From assembly GCA_000969725.1 (NCBI GenBank), contig JXSR01S029154.1: a DNA stretch of 26,808 bases; one strand, given 5' to 3'. The notes beneath the pieces are model-generated. The model was not told where the DNA came from. It did no database searches and saw nothing but the letters and a program-made list of their open reading frames with translations. The stretch is from Ophiothrix spiculata. Lineage: Eukaryota; Echinodermata; Ophiuroidea; Amphilepidida; Ophiotrichidae. Of the stretch, positions 9,796 through 21,103 are shown piece after piece (the stretch's first letter is position 1; every line of letters starts with the position of its first letter). The position numbers and the translations under genes are program-made.

Positions 9796-10834
9796 TTGCG
9801 TTTTGTACTGACGATATACTGACGGTATTTTGAGAAGCAAAGATTGTACTACAAAGCCTAATATATGAACCTTGCAGTTGCTGTCTTTCTATTTCTCATT
9901 GCGAACAGCCCATCCTAAGACAGGTACATCTATACTCTACAAACCTTGAAGTATGCAGCACGCAATCAGACTCTGTTTGCAAGATCCATAGCATATCCCT
10001 TGTATTCTACAACATTGTAAACTGGTAGCTTTGTATTGTGTAAGAGACTGACAATGATTGATTAGAATTAATTAAGACCAAATCACTGCGTATCAATATA
10101 TCTGTACATGAATCGTTCATCATTTTGGTATTATTTTTGACTAATTTTGTTGCTACCACTTGGGCAAAGCTTGAATATAAGTTTATTTGAATATTCAGCA
10201 AGATTGAGTATGTTGTTTTGATTCGGATAATATGGACTAATTTATTTCCTCGTATGGTTATATTGCTTTTTGTGCGTGAATCGGCTGCTTGTTGCATACC
10301 ACAAGATTTGTAGAGTATATATTCCTTGTGAGCCACAGCGACTTTATTGAACCTCTTGTTTACTTTTACCCTTATGCGAGTTTTAGGTAGTCGAACAAAC
10401 TGAAATTATTATGATATATACCTTAAAAAGAGTGTTTCTTCTTAATATATATATTCAAAATTGTGAGGTTTCCATTCGAGAACAACTTACTACTATTTTA
10501 AAAGCATTAACTCCATAGATGAGTATTGGTAAAATGTTCAGAAATCAAGTTATGAGTTATGCATATTATAATTGTTAAATTGGGTAGATTATGTCAAAAT
10601 ATTCAATTAACAATATCACATTAATCCTGAAACAATAATACTGTTACCCTGCATAAACAAGTTCCTACAAACAATGTTTGCTGGATTCATGAAATTTGGC
10701 CATTATGATTAAAACTGTCGCACACAACTATTTTCAGCAACGATTATATTTTATATATTGCAAGAAATACTGGATCAACTTTCATAGAGATTTCAAGATT
10801 TTGAACACAAAAAATATATTTGCAACTTTATTAA
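9796..10834. other. Unique A+T-rich sequence, no gene seen
   Basis: About 1 kb between G1 and E1 with no recognised repeat, RNA gene or domain. A reverse ORF of 109 codons (10007-10336) has a composition ordinary for A+T-rich DNA and no family I recognise. Confidence 0.5.
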
Positions 10835-10884
10835 TTATTTTGTCTTATTCGTAGTTATAATTATTTTGTCTTATTTGTAGTTAC
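10833..10884 (+). repeat. 26-bp tandem repeat, two units
   Basis: The unit starts AATTATTTTGTCTTATT and is repeated once with period 26 (10833-10858 and 10859-10884), with one internal C/T change. The equivalent places in E2 (about 15810 and 16448) have a single unit, so it arose in this copy. Confidence 0.8.
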
Positions 10885-11290
10885 AATTTATATCAAAACA
10901 CAATAAAGTACCACCATTTAAAACAAACAAAGATTAACACCTCTTTCTAATGTTTGCAAATGTCATTAAATTCATTTCAAGGATACATTAATTTTTTCAA
11001 ACATTTAAAAAGAAATGCTTTTAAGCTTTTAAAAAGATCATTTCATAAAACAGAAACACCTTACAAAAATTACCTTAATATACTCTTGTCCTATAAACTG
11101 TGCCCTCTGTAGTTCATGCTTATAACGACCTTGGAAACAGTGTATGTTTTGCAGCATACGTTATATATTGCGGTATTGAGCTATATAAATTAGAATGCAA
11201 ACAGCCATAACATTAACTGAGGGATGGCAATGCAATATGAAACATAAGACGCAAGAGCAACGTGAGCTGAGGCAACAGGTTGGGGAATTT
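10835..11290 (+). repeat. Block E, copy E1
   Basis: It matches 16430-16920 in direct orientation at about 70-75%. The closest part is the right end: GCCCTCTGTAGTTCATGC, GCAGCATACG, ATTAGAATGCA, CATAACATTAACTGAGG and GGGGAATTTG. An extra AGAGCAACGTGAGCTGAGGC-like stretch before CAACAGGTTGG is absent from E2. The block ends just short of the assembly gap. Confidence 0.8.
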
Positions 11291-11316
11291 GGTAGGAGTT
11301 CTCTATAGACCAAACA

Positions 11317-11711
11317 NNNNNNNNNNNNNNNNNNNNNNNNNNNNNNNNNNNNNNNNNNNNNNNNNNNNNNNNNNNNNNNNNNNNNNNNNNNNNNNNNNNN
11401 NNNNNNNNNNNNNNNNNNNNNNNNNNNNNNNNNNNNNNNNNNNNNNNNNNNNNNNNNNNNNNNNNNNNNNNNNNNNNNNNNNNNNNNNNNNNNNNNNNNN
11501 NNNNNNNNNNNNNNNNNNNNNNNNNNNNNNNNNNNNNNNNNNNNNNNNNNNNNNNNNNNNNNNNNNNNNNNNNNNNNNNNNNNNNNNNNNNNNNNNNNNN
11601 NNNNNNNNNNNNNNNNNNNNNNNNNNNNNNNNNNNNNNNNNNNNNNNNNNNNNNNNNNNNNNNNNNNNNNNNNNNNNNNNNNNNNNNNNNNNNNNNNNNN
11701 NNNNNNNNNNN
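11317..11711. other. Assembly gap, 395 N
   Basis: These bases are all N. E1 ends just before and F2 begins about 245 bases after, so sequence equivalent to B, A and the left part of F could be missing or collapsed here. The real length may differ from 395. Confidence 0.97.
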
Positions 11712-11955
11712 TTTATTTAATTTTATTCATTCATTTATTAAAGTATTTATTTATGCATTCGCTTGGTGTGTTTTTTTGTTTGCTGTGATTCGTTTCGAAT
11801 TTTTTTTTCGTTTGCGTATTTTTTTTCTCAGCTAGTAATTTGTTCTTATCATTCACAATAAATAAAAAAAGAAAGTGATCTAGCTTTAAAGAATAGAAAT
11901 GAAGAATAGAAGATATAGAATTGATATACATGCATACAAACTCCACTGTCACAAT
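11712..11955. other. Low-complexity A/T-rich sequence after the gap
   Basis: It opens with TTTATT/TCATT-type near-repeats (11712-11755), followed by T-rich runs. No gene is seen. It leads into F2. Confidence 0.6.
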
Positions 11956-13125
11956 CATAAAAACCCGTCTCAATCCCTCTTTCCATCTGGCTATAAATAA
12001 GTGACTTTATTTTTCTCTACATTCGCTCAACATAGACATGCTTTGTGGTGGTGATGAATTAGCTTCTACCTGCAGCTGACATAAAGAATTTGTTTCTGTT
12101 TTGCCGCCTTCAATTTCATGTGATTTTCAATTCACATATTAAAACAAAAAATGTTAAATGTCTTGGCGGCAAAGAATATTTTGGATTTCTGTTCTATTTA
12201 TTATTGGAGTTACGGCAATAACGTTCAGGGTATCACCTATTCTTCTATTGCTGATATAAAACAATGAAAGAAAGCACATCACGGAAGCACAAAGAATTCA
12301 AATGTGTCTTTTTTCCCAACATTATAATCCTGATCTTTTATTTAGAACTTAAAAATAAGTAAAGTTATTCAACACCAGGTGTATCGGCTTTCTTTATACT
12401 AGAAGATTAAATCTCTAGTTGCCGAAGTTTTTGGGCAATAAATCATTGAAATGAGTCCAAACAATGTTTGCAACACAAAGCCTCTCTTCAACATTATATG
12501 AACTGCACTAATACATATCATGTCATTCATATAAGTATAATTGTAACCCGGTTGCCTTGTTTTGTATTTTATAAGTACGCACATGAGATCGGCCTACATG
12601 TTTCCCTTTCTTCTTTTTCAATATTTTTAAAATGAACTTCTTGCGGATGCAATGTTATCTCGTTTCCTCTCATACATAATTCATTGAATAATTAACCCAT
12701 ATAATCTCAATTTTAACCCTTTACTTACTATTACTAAACTCGTCTATCTACGGCGAATTACAAAGATTGTAGCCTCTTCAAATAAGTCTTTGCAAAAACA
12801 TGAATCAAACAATAAACCTTTTGTCTCATGTAAACAACAACTATGATTGGCTTAAATAATGATGGGACACTAATATAGTCAAATAAGAAAATAGTTCTGT
12901 GGTAGTTAAAAGGTTCATGCACTGTGCTATTGTAATGTATACCTATAAGATCCTGCGTACAAGCAATAAGACTTTATAGAGGCACATCTTCAAAATCAAA
13001 GGTTGCCGAACTAAGAAGATTATATAGGATAGAAATATTCATATGGCTATACATTAATACATTCTTTGGCTGCCTCAAAACCCCCTTTCATGACTTATAT
13101 ACATATCGCAATTGTGTGTATAGCA
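11956..13125 (+). repeat. Block F, copy F2 (diverged)
   Basis: It starts at CGTCTCAATCCCTCTTTCC and matches F1 (6550-8850) and F3 (25255-26352) at about 70-75%. It lacks the 929-bp mariner-like element, giving an independent empty site near 12530-12545. It has one of the two internal units of about 150 bp. It is the most diverged F copy, so it separated earliest. Confidence 0.82.
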
Positions 13126-14303
13126 AAATATATCATTGCCACTACTGTGGAAAAGTCTTATTTTCCTAACCTACTTGTCAATGATAAAATTTGAACTACT
13201 TGTTTGTATTTCTTTGAAACTCTTTTTTTGCATAATATTTTCAACATTGCACCAAGAAGATGTATATTATGTTGACAATTTAATTTTGAATATCATCATC
13301 TGCATGTAATTAGCATATTTGAAACAAAAACCAGGAAAATCTATAAATACCTATATTTTTGAAATACTTCATATTTTTGAAGTTACAACGTAATTACTGT
13401 TTAATTGTGTTTTGACTTGGAAACCATTTTGAGATTTTGGCTAATTTAACAAAAAATACAGGGTCAATCACCAAAATTTCATCATTAATGTATATAAACT
13501 ATGGTTATAGATATTTTCTGCAACATTTTGTCTGGAAATAAAACAACAAATCAGTTATAAATAATATTTTTGAATTATAGACCAATTTTAAATCCACTAG
13601 TATTCTGTTAGCAATTTACAGCTGTTGTATTTTCGATACCACTAGTTACCCAATGGTTTAGCATTGCTCACAACACCATTCAATCACACATTACACAAAT
13701 TCAACAATAGTGTGTGTTTAAAGGACTTGATCATTCAGTTGAAACATTCTATAAACGCACCACTGATTGGCTTAAGATTTGGCCTTGTCAGCAATATCCT
13801 ATTTTCGACCAATACAAAACAAGCTTTCATATGATAGCTATCTCAGCTAATATATATTTAAAATATCAAACTTGTACTGCGTAACATGATGATATTATAG
13901 TCACTTAAAATGAGGAAAAATAAGGCTTGTTCCACTGTAAAACTGTTATTAAATTATTTTGTCATGCTACTAATAATGACACATGTGGCAGCATAGATGT
14001 CATAAAAACATACACTTTAAAACTATTCTGTCAACAATAGCTATATATTGCAGCACAGATAACTACCGTTTTGCATAATCAACAATCATGGTGATTTTTA
14101 GACCTTTATTTAACCTAAAGTTAACCATAAACCCTATCTTTTTGTAACAATATGGCACAACATTTCTACACCCACGACTCGCATAATAGATATATTAAGA
14201 GTTTGTCATTGAAGTTAAGTTTTGCAATGTTGATCATTCAGCTCTAAAATTGACCTGAATTTACGCTAACCCTAAAGCCACCAATCTAGCACATTAACGT
14301 TAA
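13126..14303. other. Unique A+T-rich sequence, no gene seen
   Basis: About 1.2 kb with no block match, no recognised domain and no long ORF on either strand. It lies between F2 and the GTTTT-rich repeat. Confidence 0.5.
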
Positions 14304-14574
14304 AAACGCTTGAATTGTGGTCAGAAAACCATTACAAAAACGTTTCACAAACATTAAAGTGTGGAGCTTTAAACATTGCCTTATAAAAATGTTTTAAAAC
14401 TTTTAATAGCGGTTATCGCAAGGGTTTAGTGAGCGTTTCTAAACGTTTTATTCAAACTAAATATATTTTTAACCAAATCAAAACGTTTCCGGAATGTTCC
14501 AAAAAGGTTTTATACAAACAAAACCAATTGTAACCAATTAAAAACCTTTCAAAAAGGTTTTGTGTTTGCTGGGC
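14304..14574. mobile_element. AACGTTT-rich repeat, probable end of a DNA transposon
   Basis: The segment is dense in AACGTTT/AAACGTTT and AAAAAGGTTTT words and ends TTTTGTGTTTGCTGGGC (reading out as GCCCAGCAAACACAAAA on the other strand). Ends of this kind, CCCAGCAAACAC plus GTTTT-type subterminal words, resemble dispersed animal DNA-transposon remnants I have seen. I find no matching inverted end on the left, so it looks truncated. The family is not assigned. Confidence 0.4.
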
Positions 14575-14724
14575 TTACTCTTATAAAATCAATAATATGC
14601 CCTACTGTATGGATGATTTTCAGTTCAAATTGGGTCAGAAGCAGGCATTTGTTATAACCCCGGGCTGCAGCAACGACAGACTATCATGATATGTAAAAAG
14701 GGTATAGCAAATAATTGTATTTGC

Positions 14725-15160
14725 AATGTTGATATTAATGTTTGAACAACTGTTGGTGACACATGGGAAGGACCATTTTCAGACAGCCGATTCCTTAAAA
14801 CCTTATCATTTATTTTCAAACTAGATATATTTCCTCCCATTGGAAGGTTGTAATAATAAAATAAATCCTTTGTAATATTCAAATATCCATCATTTGTTGT
14901 TTTTGGGTTATATCGTAGTTGAGTTTGACGGGTCACATACGTGACTTCTTAAAGTTATAAGTTTGCCTATGGATTGAAAAATGACAATTTACCGCGTGCT
15001 CGAAGACAACTATGGTCAATAAAACTTCACCATAGACTTTTTTCATTTCATGAGGTTACGTTTTTACTGAAATGAATTTAGATGAAAGTAGAAAAATATT
15101 CCAATGCGTTGAAATAATTCTAATGTTTAGTTTTGTCAATATACAGCTGTTATTATATCA
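14725..15160 (+). repeat. Block G, copy G2
   Basis: Partner of 9350-9795, downstream of F2 as G1 is downstream of F1. A reverse-strand ORF (14652-14936) covers most of it, but the same frame is interrupted in G1 and extends into unmatched sequence, so I do not call a gene. Confidence 0.8.
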
Positions 15161-15749
15161 CTTCTTATAATCAACAAAGTCAGAAAATAGGCAATGAATT
15201 AAAGTTGACAAGACTTTGAGTTCGTGAGGCACTGTATGCTGTATTAAGTTGTGCAACTATTGTAATTACTTGGTATTGGATGCTAATCTATATAAATTTC
15301 AGTTTCCTTCATTTCTTTATACTTGTAATTGCTGTTTCATAATAATATTTTTGATTTCTATGTTTATGTATCTCTATTATGCATTTTTGAATCAATATTG
15401 TAAATATACCATGTTAATTGGCAATTTGGTGCAAACTAGTTTCAATAAATTTGAATCTTGATACTGCAAAGTAAACAAGTAATTCAATTGCGTTTTGTAA
15501 TAGTGGTTTGCTTATTTTAATATCTATATTGGAGCTAAAAGCAAAGATACATGAACTTTCTAGTCTGCTATCTTTCCTTGTCACTCAAAACATAGTAAGA
15601 AAGAACATCTATATTCCCTTGCGAGAGTTATCACAGGGACTTTGTGACTTTATTAAATTTCTGATTTCATTCTTTATTAGAAAATCTCTCTTGATCCCAC
15701 ACTTGCCTCCCTTTGAAAAGCTTTAAAGTTTGAAAAAAATCATTGAAAT
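15161..15749. other. Unique A+T-rich sequence, no gene seen
   Basis: It lies between G2 and the E2 tandem. Two forward ORFs of about 70 codons (15249-15461, 15508-15726) are hydrophobic and phenylalanine/leucine/isoleucine-rich, as expected from T-rich DNA. I see no domain in them. Confidence 0.5.
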
Positions 15750-15930
15750 ACATTTTAATCATTTATGCAAGTTAAGGATTAAATAACAAAATGATAGCAA
15801 TCTTAAGAACTGCTCCTCTTGTCTTATTCAGTATTAACAAATTATTCCAAAAATGATATAGAACATAGAAACACCATTCAAGATAGAAACCGAATGAACT
15901 AACATTAACATTTGTATGCAAATATCATTG

Positions 15931-16261
15931 TGCATCCACTCTGTGGAACCAACTTCCTCCTCATATTCGTAATATTTCTAACATTGACATTTTCAAGTCC
16001 CATTTGAAAACTCATCTCTTTAAACTGCCTGACGTGTAATTTTGTTGTTTACAATGCATGCATGCTTTCATGTTTTTGCAGTGCTCTGGACTTTTTAATC
16101 AGTGTTTTCATCATGTTTTTTAATATATTCTGCGTAGTTGTAGTCTTAAGATTGTAAGATTATGAATTGTTTGTTTTTGATATTGTACTTTTTATGCTGT
16201 AGTTTTCAGTTAACTTGTAAAGCGCTTTGTGGTGTTTGTAAGGCACTATATAAGCACCGCC

Positions 16262-16298
<37 letters not shown>
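15931..16298 (+). mobile_element. L2/CR1-like LINE, 3' end only
   Basis: A 5'-truncated non-LTR retrotransposon. Bases 15932-16039 encode the last 35 residues of the reverse-transcriptase ORF, with LWNQLPPHIR and FKSHLKTHLF before a TAA stop. This LWN-LP--IR ... FK--LKT-LF tail is characteristic of the L2/CR1/Rex1-type group. A 3' untranslated region of about 220 bases follows, including AAAGCGCTTTGTGG and GGCACTATATAAG, then a (TTA)n tail. The second tandem unit (about 16563-16570) gives the uninterrupted site, CAAATGTCATTATATTCATT. Target duplications are not clear. The piece is far too short to move by itself. Confidence 0.9.
16262..16298 (+). repeat. (TTA)n microsatellite, LINE tail
   Basis: About 12 uninterrupted TTA units form the 3' tail of the LINE. 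Short microsatellite tails in place of poly(A) are usual for L2/CR1-type elements. Confidence 0.95.
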
Positions 16299-16384
16299 GT
16301 TCATTTCATAAACAAAAAATGTGTCAACTTATAAATTTATTAAGAGAAACGCAAAACTGTCACTAATTGTTTTAAAAAAATATT

Positions 16385-16920
16385 TGTAATCATTTATGCA
16401 AGTTAAGGATTAAATAACAAAATGATAGCAATCTTTAAAAACTCCTCAATTATCTTGTCATATTCTTTAGTAACAAAATATTTCAAAAATGATATAGAAA
16501 CACCATTCAAGACAGAAACCGAATTTCACTCCTTTTACTAACAACACATGTTGTATGCAAATGTCATTATATTCATTTCATAGAGACAGTATGTGTCAAT
16601 TTATTAAGAGAAGTGCTGAACCGACAAAAAAAATATTAAAAAAACAATCTTGTTCTTATAAAGATCATTTTATACAAACAGGAAACGTTATAGAAACACC
16701 GAACAAAAATGCGCGCATGTAGTCTTGTCCCATCAGTTTTACCAGAGTATGCCCTCTGTAGTTCATGCATATAATGGCCTTTGAAAGAGTGTGCTTTTAT
16801 GCAGCATACGATGTATATACTTGAGATATTGAGCTAAATTAGAATGCACACTGTCATAACATTAACTGAGGTATAGCAATGCAATGTGAAATGTAAGACG
16901 CAACAGGTCGGGGAATTTGC
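16385..16920 (+). repeat. Block E, second tandem unit plus the rest of E2
   Basis: Its left 255 bases repeat 15750-16384 without the LINE. The remainder matches E1 up to CAACAGGT(C/T)GGGGAATTTG. Next comes about 110 bases of unmatched sequence, then B2. Confidence 0.82.
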
Positions 16921-17030
16921 AACTTGAAAAAAATCATGATTGCAAATTCTAATCAGAGATGGAAAATGTTTATAATTTAGGCAAACTCAGTGTTAGCTAG
17001 TATCGATGTTCATTTTCATCTTCATATATC

Positions 17031-17665
17031 ACAATGTACTTTTTGCACCTACTAGTTTAATTTACCGTGAAATGCCCTATATATAGATAACTTCATTTTG
17101 TTTTTGAAACGCAAGACGCTACAGCAGTGACGCAACTCGTCATACAAATCCTTAAGACGCCTCAACTCTAGTACACATCCATCCCAAAGCAATATTCATA
17201 ACAGAATAGTGCTCGGCAGTGTATTTCGTGTAAGAGACTACCATTACGACATCACTGACTGTTTCTGCCTCGTCCCTTGAGACTTAATGAGGTTTAATTT
17301 TCGTTTGCATCAACACGTCAAGCGAGAAATGAGCAGCGCCTTTGGTATGATGTTGGCGAGCATCGCATCTGAAGGTGTTAAGCATACACAAAAGGGAAAC
17401 GATACTCATTACTTATAGAGTACACTGAATTGAAAGATATCTATAGAGTACGTATCGGTATTTTTCCAAATGATTAAGCGATTTCATGTTAGGGAGTATG
17501 ATTGATGAGCTATATAGATTTTGTCATAATTATATTACGTTTTTGTATTGCACCTGTTTAATGTTTTTATACATGTTTTGTAATTTCATTTACCTGTTTT
17601 AAAATGCAGTGATAAATATGGGAATAATTCATACTTGCTTTAAAACTGTTTTATATTTATGTTGT
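17031..17665 (+). repeat. Segmental duplication block B, copy B2
   Basis: About 97% like B1 from about 17128 to 17660. It lacks the roughly 190 bases present at 4041-4235 of B1. Differences are scattered point changes and single-base indels. It lies between E2 and the unique stretch before A2. Confidence 0.87.
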
Positions 17666-18138
17666 GTACCTTGATATACTGCCTGTATACTGCCTCTTAA
17701 TTCCTATTTGAAAAAAGTTGAATTATTAGCCATGGTCTTTTCAGAAAGGACATAATAAAGCATCGTTAAAAAGCCCGTTTTTGACACACCTCTATCAAAT
17801 TCTTGAACTTTTTCATTTTGAGATGTAAATAAAGATTCAGAAATATTGATTATGTTTGTATGTTAATTGGTGTACTTTATTATGTAATTGTAATGGTTAC
17901 TATAATATCTGAACATTATAGATATCAACTTACAAATAGATTTGAACTAAAACATATTTCACAACATTATCTAAAAATAAATATTTCAAATGACGAGTTA
18001 ACTTGCAAAACGGCTTACGCCCATGTTGCAATTTTGCGAGAAAATGGCAAACAATTATTGCTAGGACATCAAAATGTTTCGCAAAATTTATGTTAATGAT
18101 CTTAGTAACTCTGTACGGATATGTCCTTATAGATAAAG
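17666..18138. other. Unique sequence, no gene seen
   Basis: It contains a 78-codon forward ORF (17860-18096) with no recognisable domain or context. A short repeat of TACTGCCTGTA/TACTGCCTC occurs near 17679-17697. Confidence 0.5.
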
Positions 18139-18165
18139 TACACTGTTGCTCATAAAGTTGGAATA
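18139..18165 (+). mobile_element. Possible solo Tc1-like end
   Basis: TA followed by CACTGTTGCTCATAAAGT and TGGAATA resembles the start of a Tc1-type element, where TA is the target and CA(C/G)TG begins the inverted repeat. I find no inverted partner downstream, so only one end of a decayed copy may remain. Confidence 0.3.
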
Positions 18166-18638
18166 GAAATATTTTACCACTTTTTTATGTAAAGGTTAAT
18201 CTATGAGGACAATTTATGGAAACTTATATTGCTTTTGGTCAGATTTGATAAGTAATCTTGTTGGATGTGAAATGGAACACCGAATGTGATCAATTTTCTC
18301 ATGTACTGGTAAGGAGGCAACAACACAAATTGGTCAAAGAACGTGGTTTTTAGGTCAAATTTGATTTGACACCGCGTTAAAATGATCCTTCAACGCTCCT
18401 CAATTTACAAAAATAGGGTTGTAGTGAACGCGGAATGGTTCCCGACGGTATATGACATCTAAAAAGGTTTTGAGGATGTCCTATACCACCACACTTTGAA
18501 CTTTGTGCATTTTTTTTTCAATTCTTCATTAGGCTATTGTGTACTTTATAAATACCAAATTTAAACATCTTAGTGCCTAAATCCACTTTTGGACAAAATT
18601 TGGTTATAGGTGTCAAAGTGTAGTTCTACAATACATGT
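18166..18638. other. Unique sequence, no gene seen
   Basis: It carries a slightly G+C-richer patch (about 18370-18500) without an ORF or known motif. Confidence 0.5.
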
Positions 18639-19125
18639 TTCGTGGAACCAAACTATTTTTTCCAGAAGTTGCTTCCATTGATCTTATCAGTACACCAAAA
18701 TATATGTTTGTTTCCAAAAGAACGTAAATACATAACAGTTTATTTCCAAAAGGGCAGTAAAGCTCTCCAAATATTAAGCAATAAAGTTCTCATTTTGACG
18801 TCACTTTTATAATTAGAGGACCTATCCCTACCTTATGAAGCAGTTAATTTAAAATGAATTAAGCATGACAAGACATTATTATTTTTGCTGATTTTCAGAT
18901 GGATGTAGGCCGTTTTGGAAATACATTCTTAATGAAGAGCGCATTTCCAAAAAAGGGCGTGAATAAACTTTTGGTAAAATTGTAATTATGGTGGCATAGT
19001 ACAGTACTTGCATAGAACCGAACTATTTTGCCCAGAATTTGCTTTTATTGAGCATACCATACACAAAAATCTGCGTTTGTTTCCAAAAGGGCATAAATCT
19101 ATGGGTTTTTTTTTCGAAAGGCCGC
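18639..19125 (+). repeat. Degenerate repeat with TTTCCAAAAGGGC words
   Basis: Two diverged units (about 18639-18760 and 19008-19125) share (C/G)AACC(A/G)AACTATTTT, CCAGAA(G/T)TTGCTT, ATTGA and GTTTGTTTCCAAAAG. The word TTTCCAAAAGGGC or a close variant recurs near 18712, 18744, 18946, 19081 and 19111. A1 begins with AAGGGCCCAATC just where A2 is preceded by GAAAGGCCGCAGATC, so this repeat probably continues upstream of A1, outside the window. Confidence 0.55.
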
Positions 19126-19949
19126 AGATCCACTGCCGAGTATTACAGTATTCAGATTGATTAGGAAATGAACTTTTATATGTTATTTTTAGTCAATGTG
19201 AATTCACTTCCTTATAAGGATTAATTATAAGACAATATATGACAGCGCGTTAGCGTTACGCGCAGAAAAAATATCTCAAAAGACAATAGATGACAGGCAA
19301 AACAATAACTATTATCTTTTATTCTCTAATTGAATCCCATGAAGATGTGAACACAATGTTATAAACAAATTCGAGTTCCTGTCTTTGAGCAATTTCAAAA
19401 TATTTAAGGAAAAAAGTCAATATCAGAGAACCAAGCTATTTGCGAACGCATATACGAATTGACTGCATCAATTTCCTCTACAAATTTAATGTGCTATTCC
19501 TTATCAAGAATATTAATGATCATGATCGAGGCGAGTCGTATGTGGAAGGCTCAAGAAAGGGTAAACGTTAATAACTGTGTTTTTCAAATGTCTCGCATGC
19601 TAAATGATATGCCAAGGAAGAAAGGGTAATGTGTTGAAGTGAAATATCATGGACTATTTTTACCTTAAAATCACCACGACGTAACCATTATTAGCAGCCT
19701 CTACAAGTAATAGATTGTTGTAAATGTGTTTTAACTTGCAACCAGATTGGTTGGAACAATGCGTGGATAGCAAATGTTTCAATATGATTACATCTTTTCA
19801 TCCCAAAAAATATTAAACTTATGTATAAAGAGCCAAAGTCAAGACAGGATTTTATATCCAAAAACAAACTTGACATGAATATGTAAAAGTCACGCTCAAA
19901 AATAAAAAGGCAAACAAATCTGTTTATCAATCCTTATTCCACCTACCAC
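19126..19949 (+). repeat. Block A, copy A2 (first 0.8 kb only)
   Basis: It matches 13-835 of A1 and 21120-22035 of A3. It shows the uninterrupted site of the Harbinger-type MITE (AATATGTAAAAGTCACG, about 19879-19895). It stops before the GATCC array, at the edge of the TIR element 19950-20774. Confidence 0.88.
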
Positions 19950-20774
19950 TACACACAAAATATTTACTGAGCCAATTGACTCGTTTTGCCATATTTTACG
20001 TGAGTCATGTACAAATTGACTCAGTTATGACACTACGTGAATCATATACAAATAATCCAATATTGAGTCAAATTTCAGGTGACTCAGTATGATGATACCA
20101 TATTGACTCACTTGTTGGAGAATGTTGAGTCAATAACGACTTTTGACTCATTAACATAAATTACTGAGTCAAATACGAAATTTGAAAACGAGGCTGTGGT
20201 CGGCCATTTTCTTGAACATGCATGGTAGGTGACGAAAGCGTTTGTTAGTGGTTGATGACACAAAATTGTCATTTCTGTGAGCACTTTTTTGGCATTTAAC
20301 ACTGTCAGAAGTAATATGTAGAACTACTGGAGCTGACATCAAGCTACAAGTATAAATTACTACATTAAGCAGTGATTTTATATGGAGTTAGCTTACAATA
20401 TTGGACCATTTAGTCCATTGTTGTTTTACTGCAGTAAGCTTAGCCTAAGCTTAACCTCTTGGACTCGGAATTTAACTCAGAATTAGTGTCTACTATATTG
20501 ATGATGGGCAATATTGTGTCTACAGACACCAACACCTTTCGGATATCATCCTTCATGTTTGTGCATAAAGAGGGCGTCACTCAAATGTAGTCTTTAAGGT
20601 AATGAAGTTGAGTCTTCTGATTCAACTGGACTTGATCGGAGTCATTTGACTCATCACATCTGAGTCACATGACTCACTACAGTGACTCAGCTAGCATACA
20701 AAGTGCATCACTACAGAGACAAATAAAAGACTCACGTATCTGAGTCACCTGACGCAGTAAATATTTTGTGTGTA
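19950..20774. mobile_element. TIR element with 13 TGASTCA sites, 825 bp
   Basis: The ends TACACACAAAATATTTACTG and CAGTAAATATTTTGTGTGTA are perfect 20-base inverted repeats; the outermost TA may be a target duplication. Thirteen perfect TGAGTCA/TGACTCA heptamers occur: eight near the left end (20001, 20017, 20064, 20080, 20104, 20126, 20144 and 20165) and five near the right (20647, 20661, 20670, 20683 and 20741). There are also several one-off variants. Chance would give well under one. Short subterminal repeats in both orientations usually are transposase binding sites. There is no transposase ORF, so the element is non-autonomous and its superfamily unassigned. Confidence 0.8.
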
Positions 20775-21103
20775 CATCTGGCCGTCAAGGGGACGCAGCA
20801 GGTTGACTCAACCAGACGCAATAACCTGATTTAAATCAGAAGATCTTCATCCTTAATTTGATCTTTATGTCATGAAATGTGTTCAAAGGGTGCTTCTTCG
20901 AATCATGTGATATTTTTAGAAATTTCCATTCAACGTGTGCTCCATTACTTCACCAATGGTGAATCTTTACAGATTAACAAATCGGATCATCAAGTTTTTC
21001 CGGTCTTTACAAAATGTGCAATAACTTTGATTCAGAAATCCAAATTAAACAAATCAAAAATCTTGTAAAAGCCAATGATCTACTCTATTATATTATTATA
21101 AAG
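20775..21103 (+). repeat. Fragment of the mariner-like element (D2)
   Basis: It matches 7789-8112 at about 80%, from CATCTGGCCGTCAAGG to CTATTATATTATTATAA, and lacks both ends of that element. It abuts the TIR element on its left and block A3 on its right, so it is a scrap caught between rearranged blocks. Confidence 0.8.

Larger units (their letters stand above)
15750..16384 (+). repeat. Block E left part, first tandem unit (interrupted by a LINE)
   Basis: With the LINE piece (15931-16298) left aside, these bases match 16385-16640 in order, from ATCATTTATGCAAGTTAAGG and AACAAAATGATAGCAATCTT to TATGCAAATATCATT and then TTCATTTCATA, TGTGTCAA and TTATTAAGAGAA. The left part of E2 is therefore tandemly doubled, while E1 has it once. 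Confidence 0.85.

Noticed and set aside
11280-11720. Forward ORF across the N run
   Set aside because: Nearly all of it is assembly gap; nothing is known of the sequence.
14658-14670. CCCCGGGCTGCAG, also found in a common cloning-vector polylinker
   Set aside because: Only 13 bases match and the flanks are ordinary genomic sequence without neighbouring polylinker sites, so contamination is unlikely.
14652-14936. 94-codon reverse ORF overlapping block G2
   Set aside because: The paired sequence in G1 is not open in this frame and no family is recognised.
15249-15726. Two hydrophobic forward ORFs as membrane proteins
   Set aside because: F/L/I/Y-rich composition is what T-rich non-coding DNA gives, and there is no repeat copy or context support.
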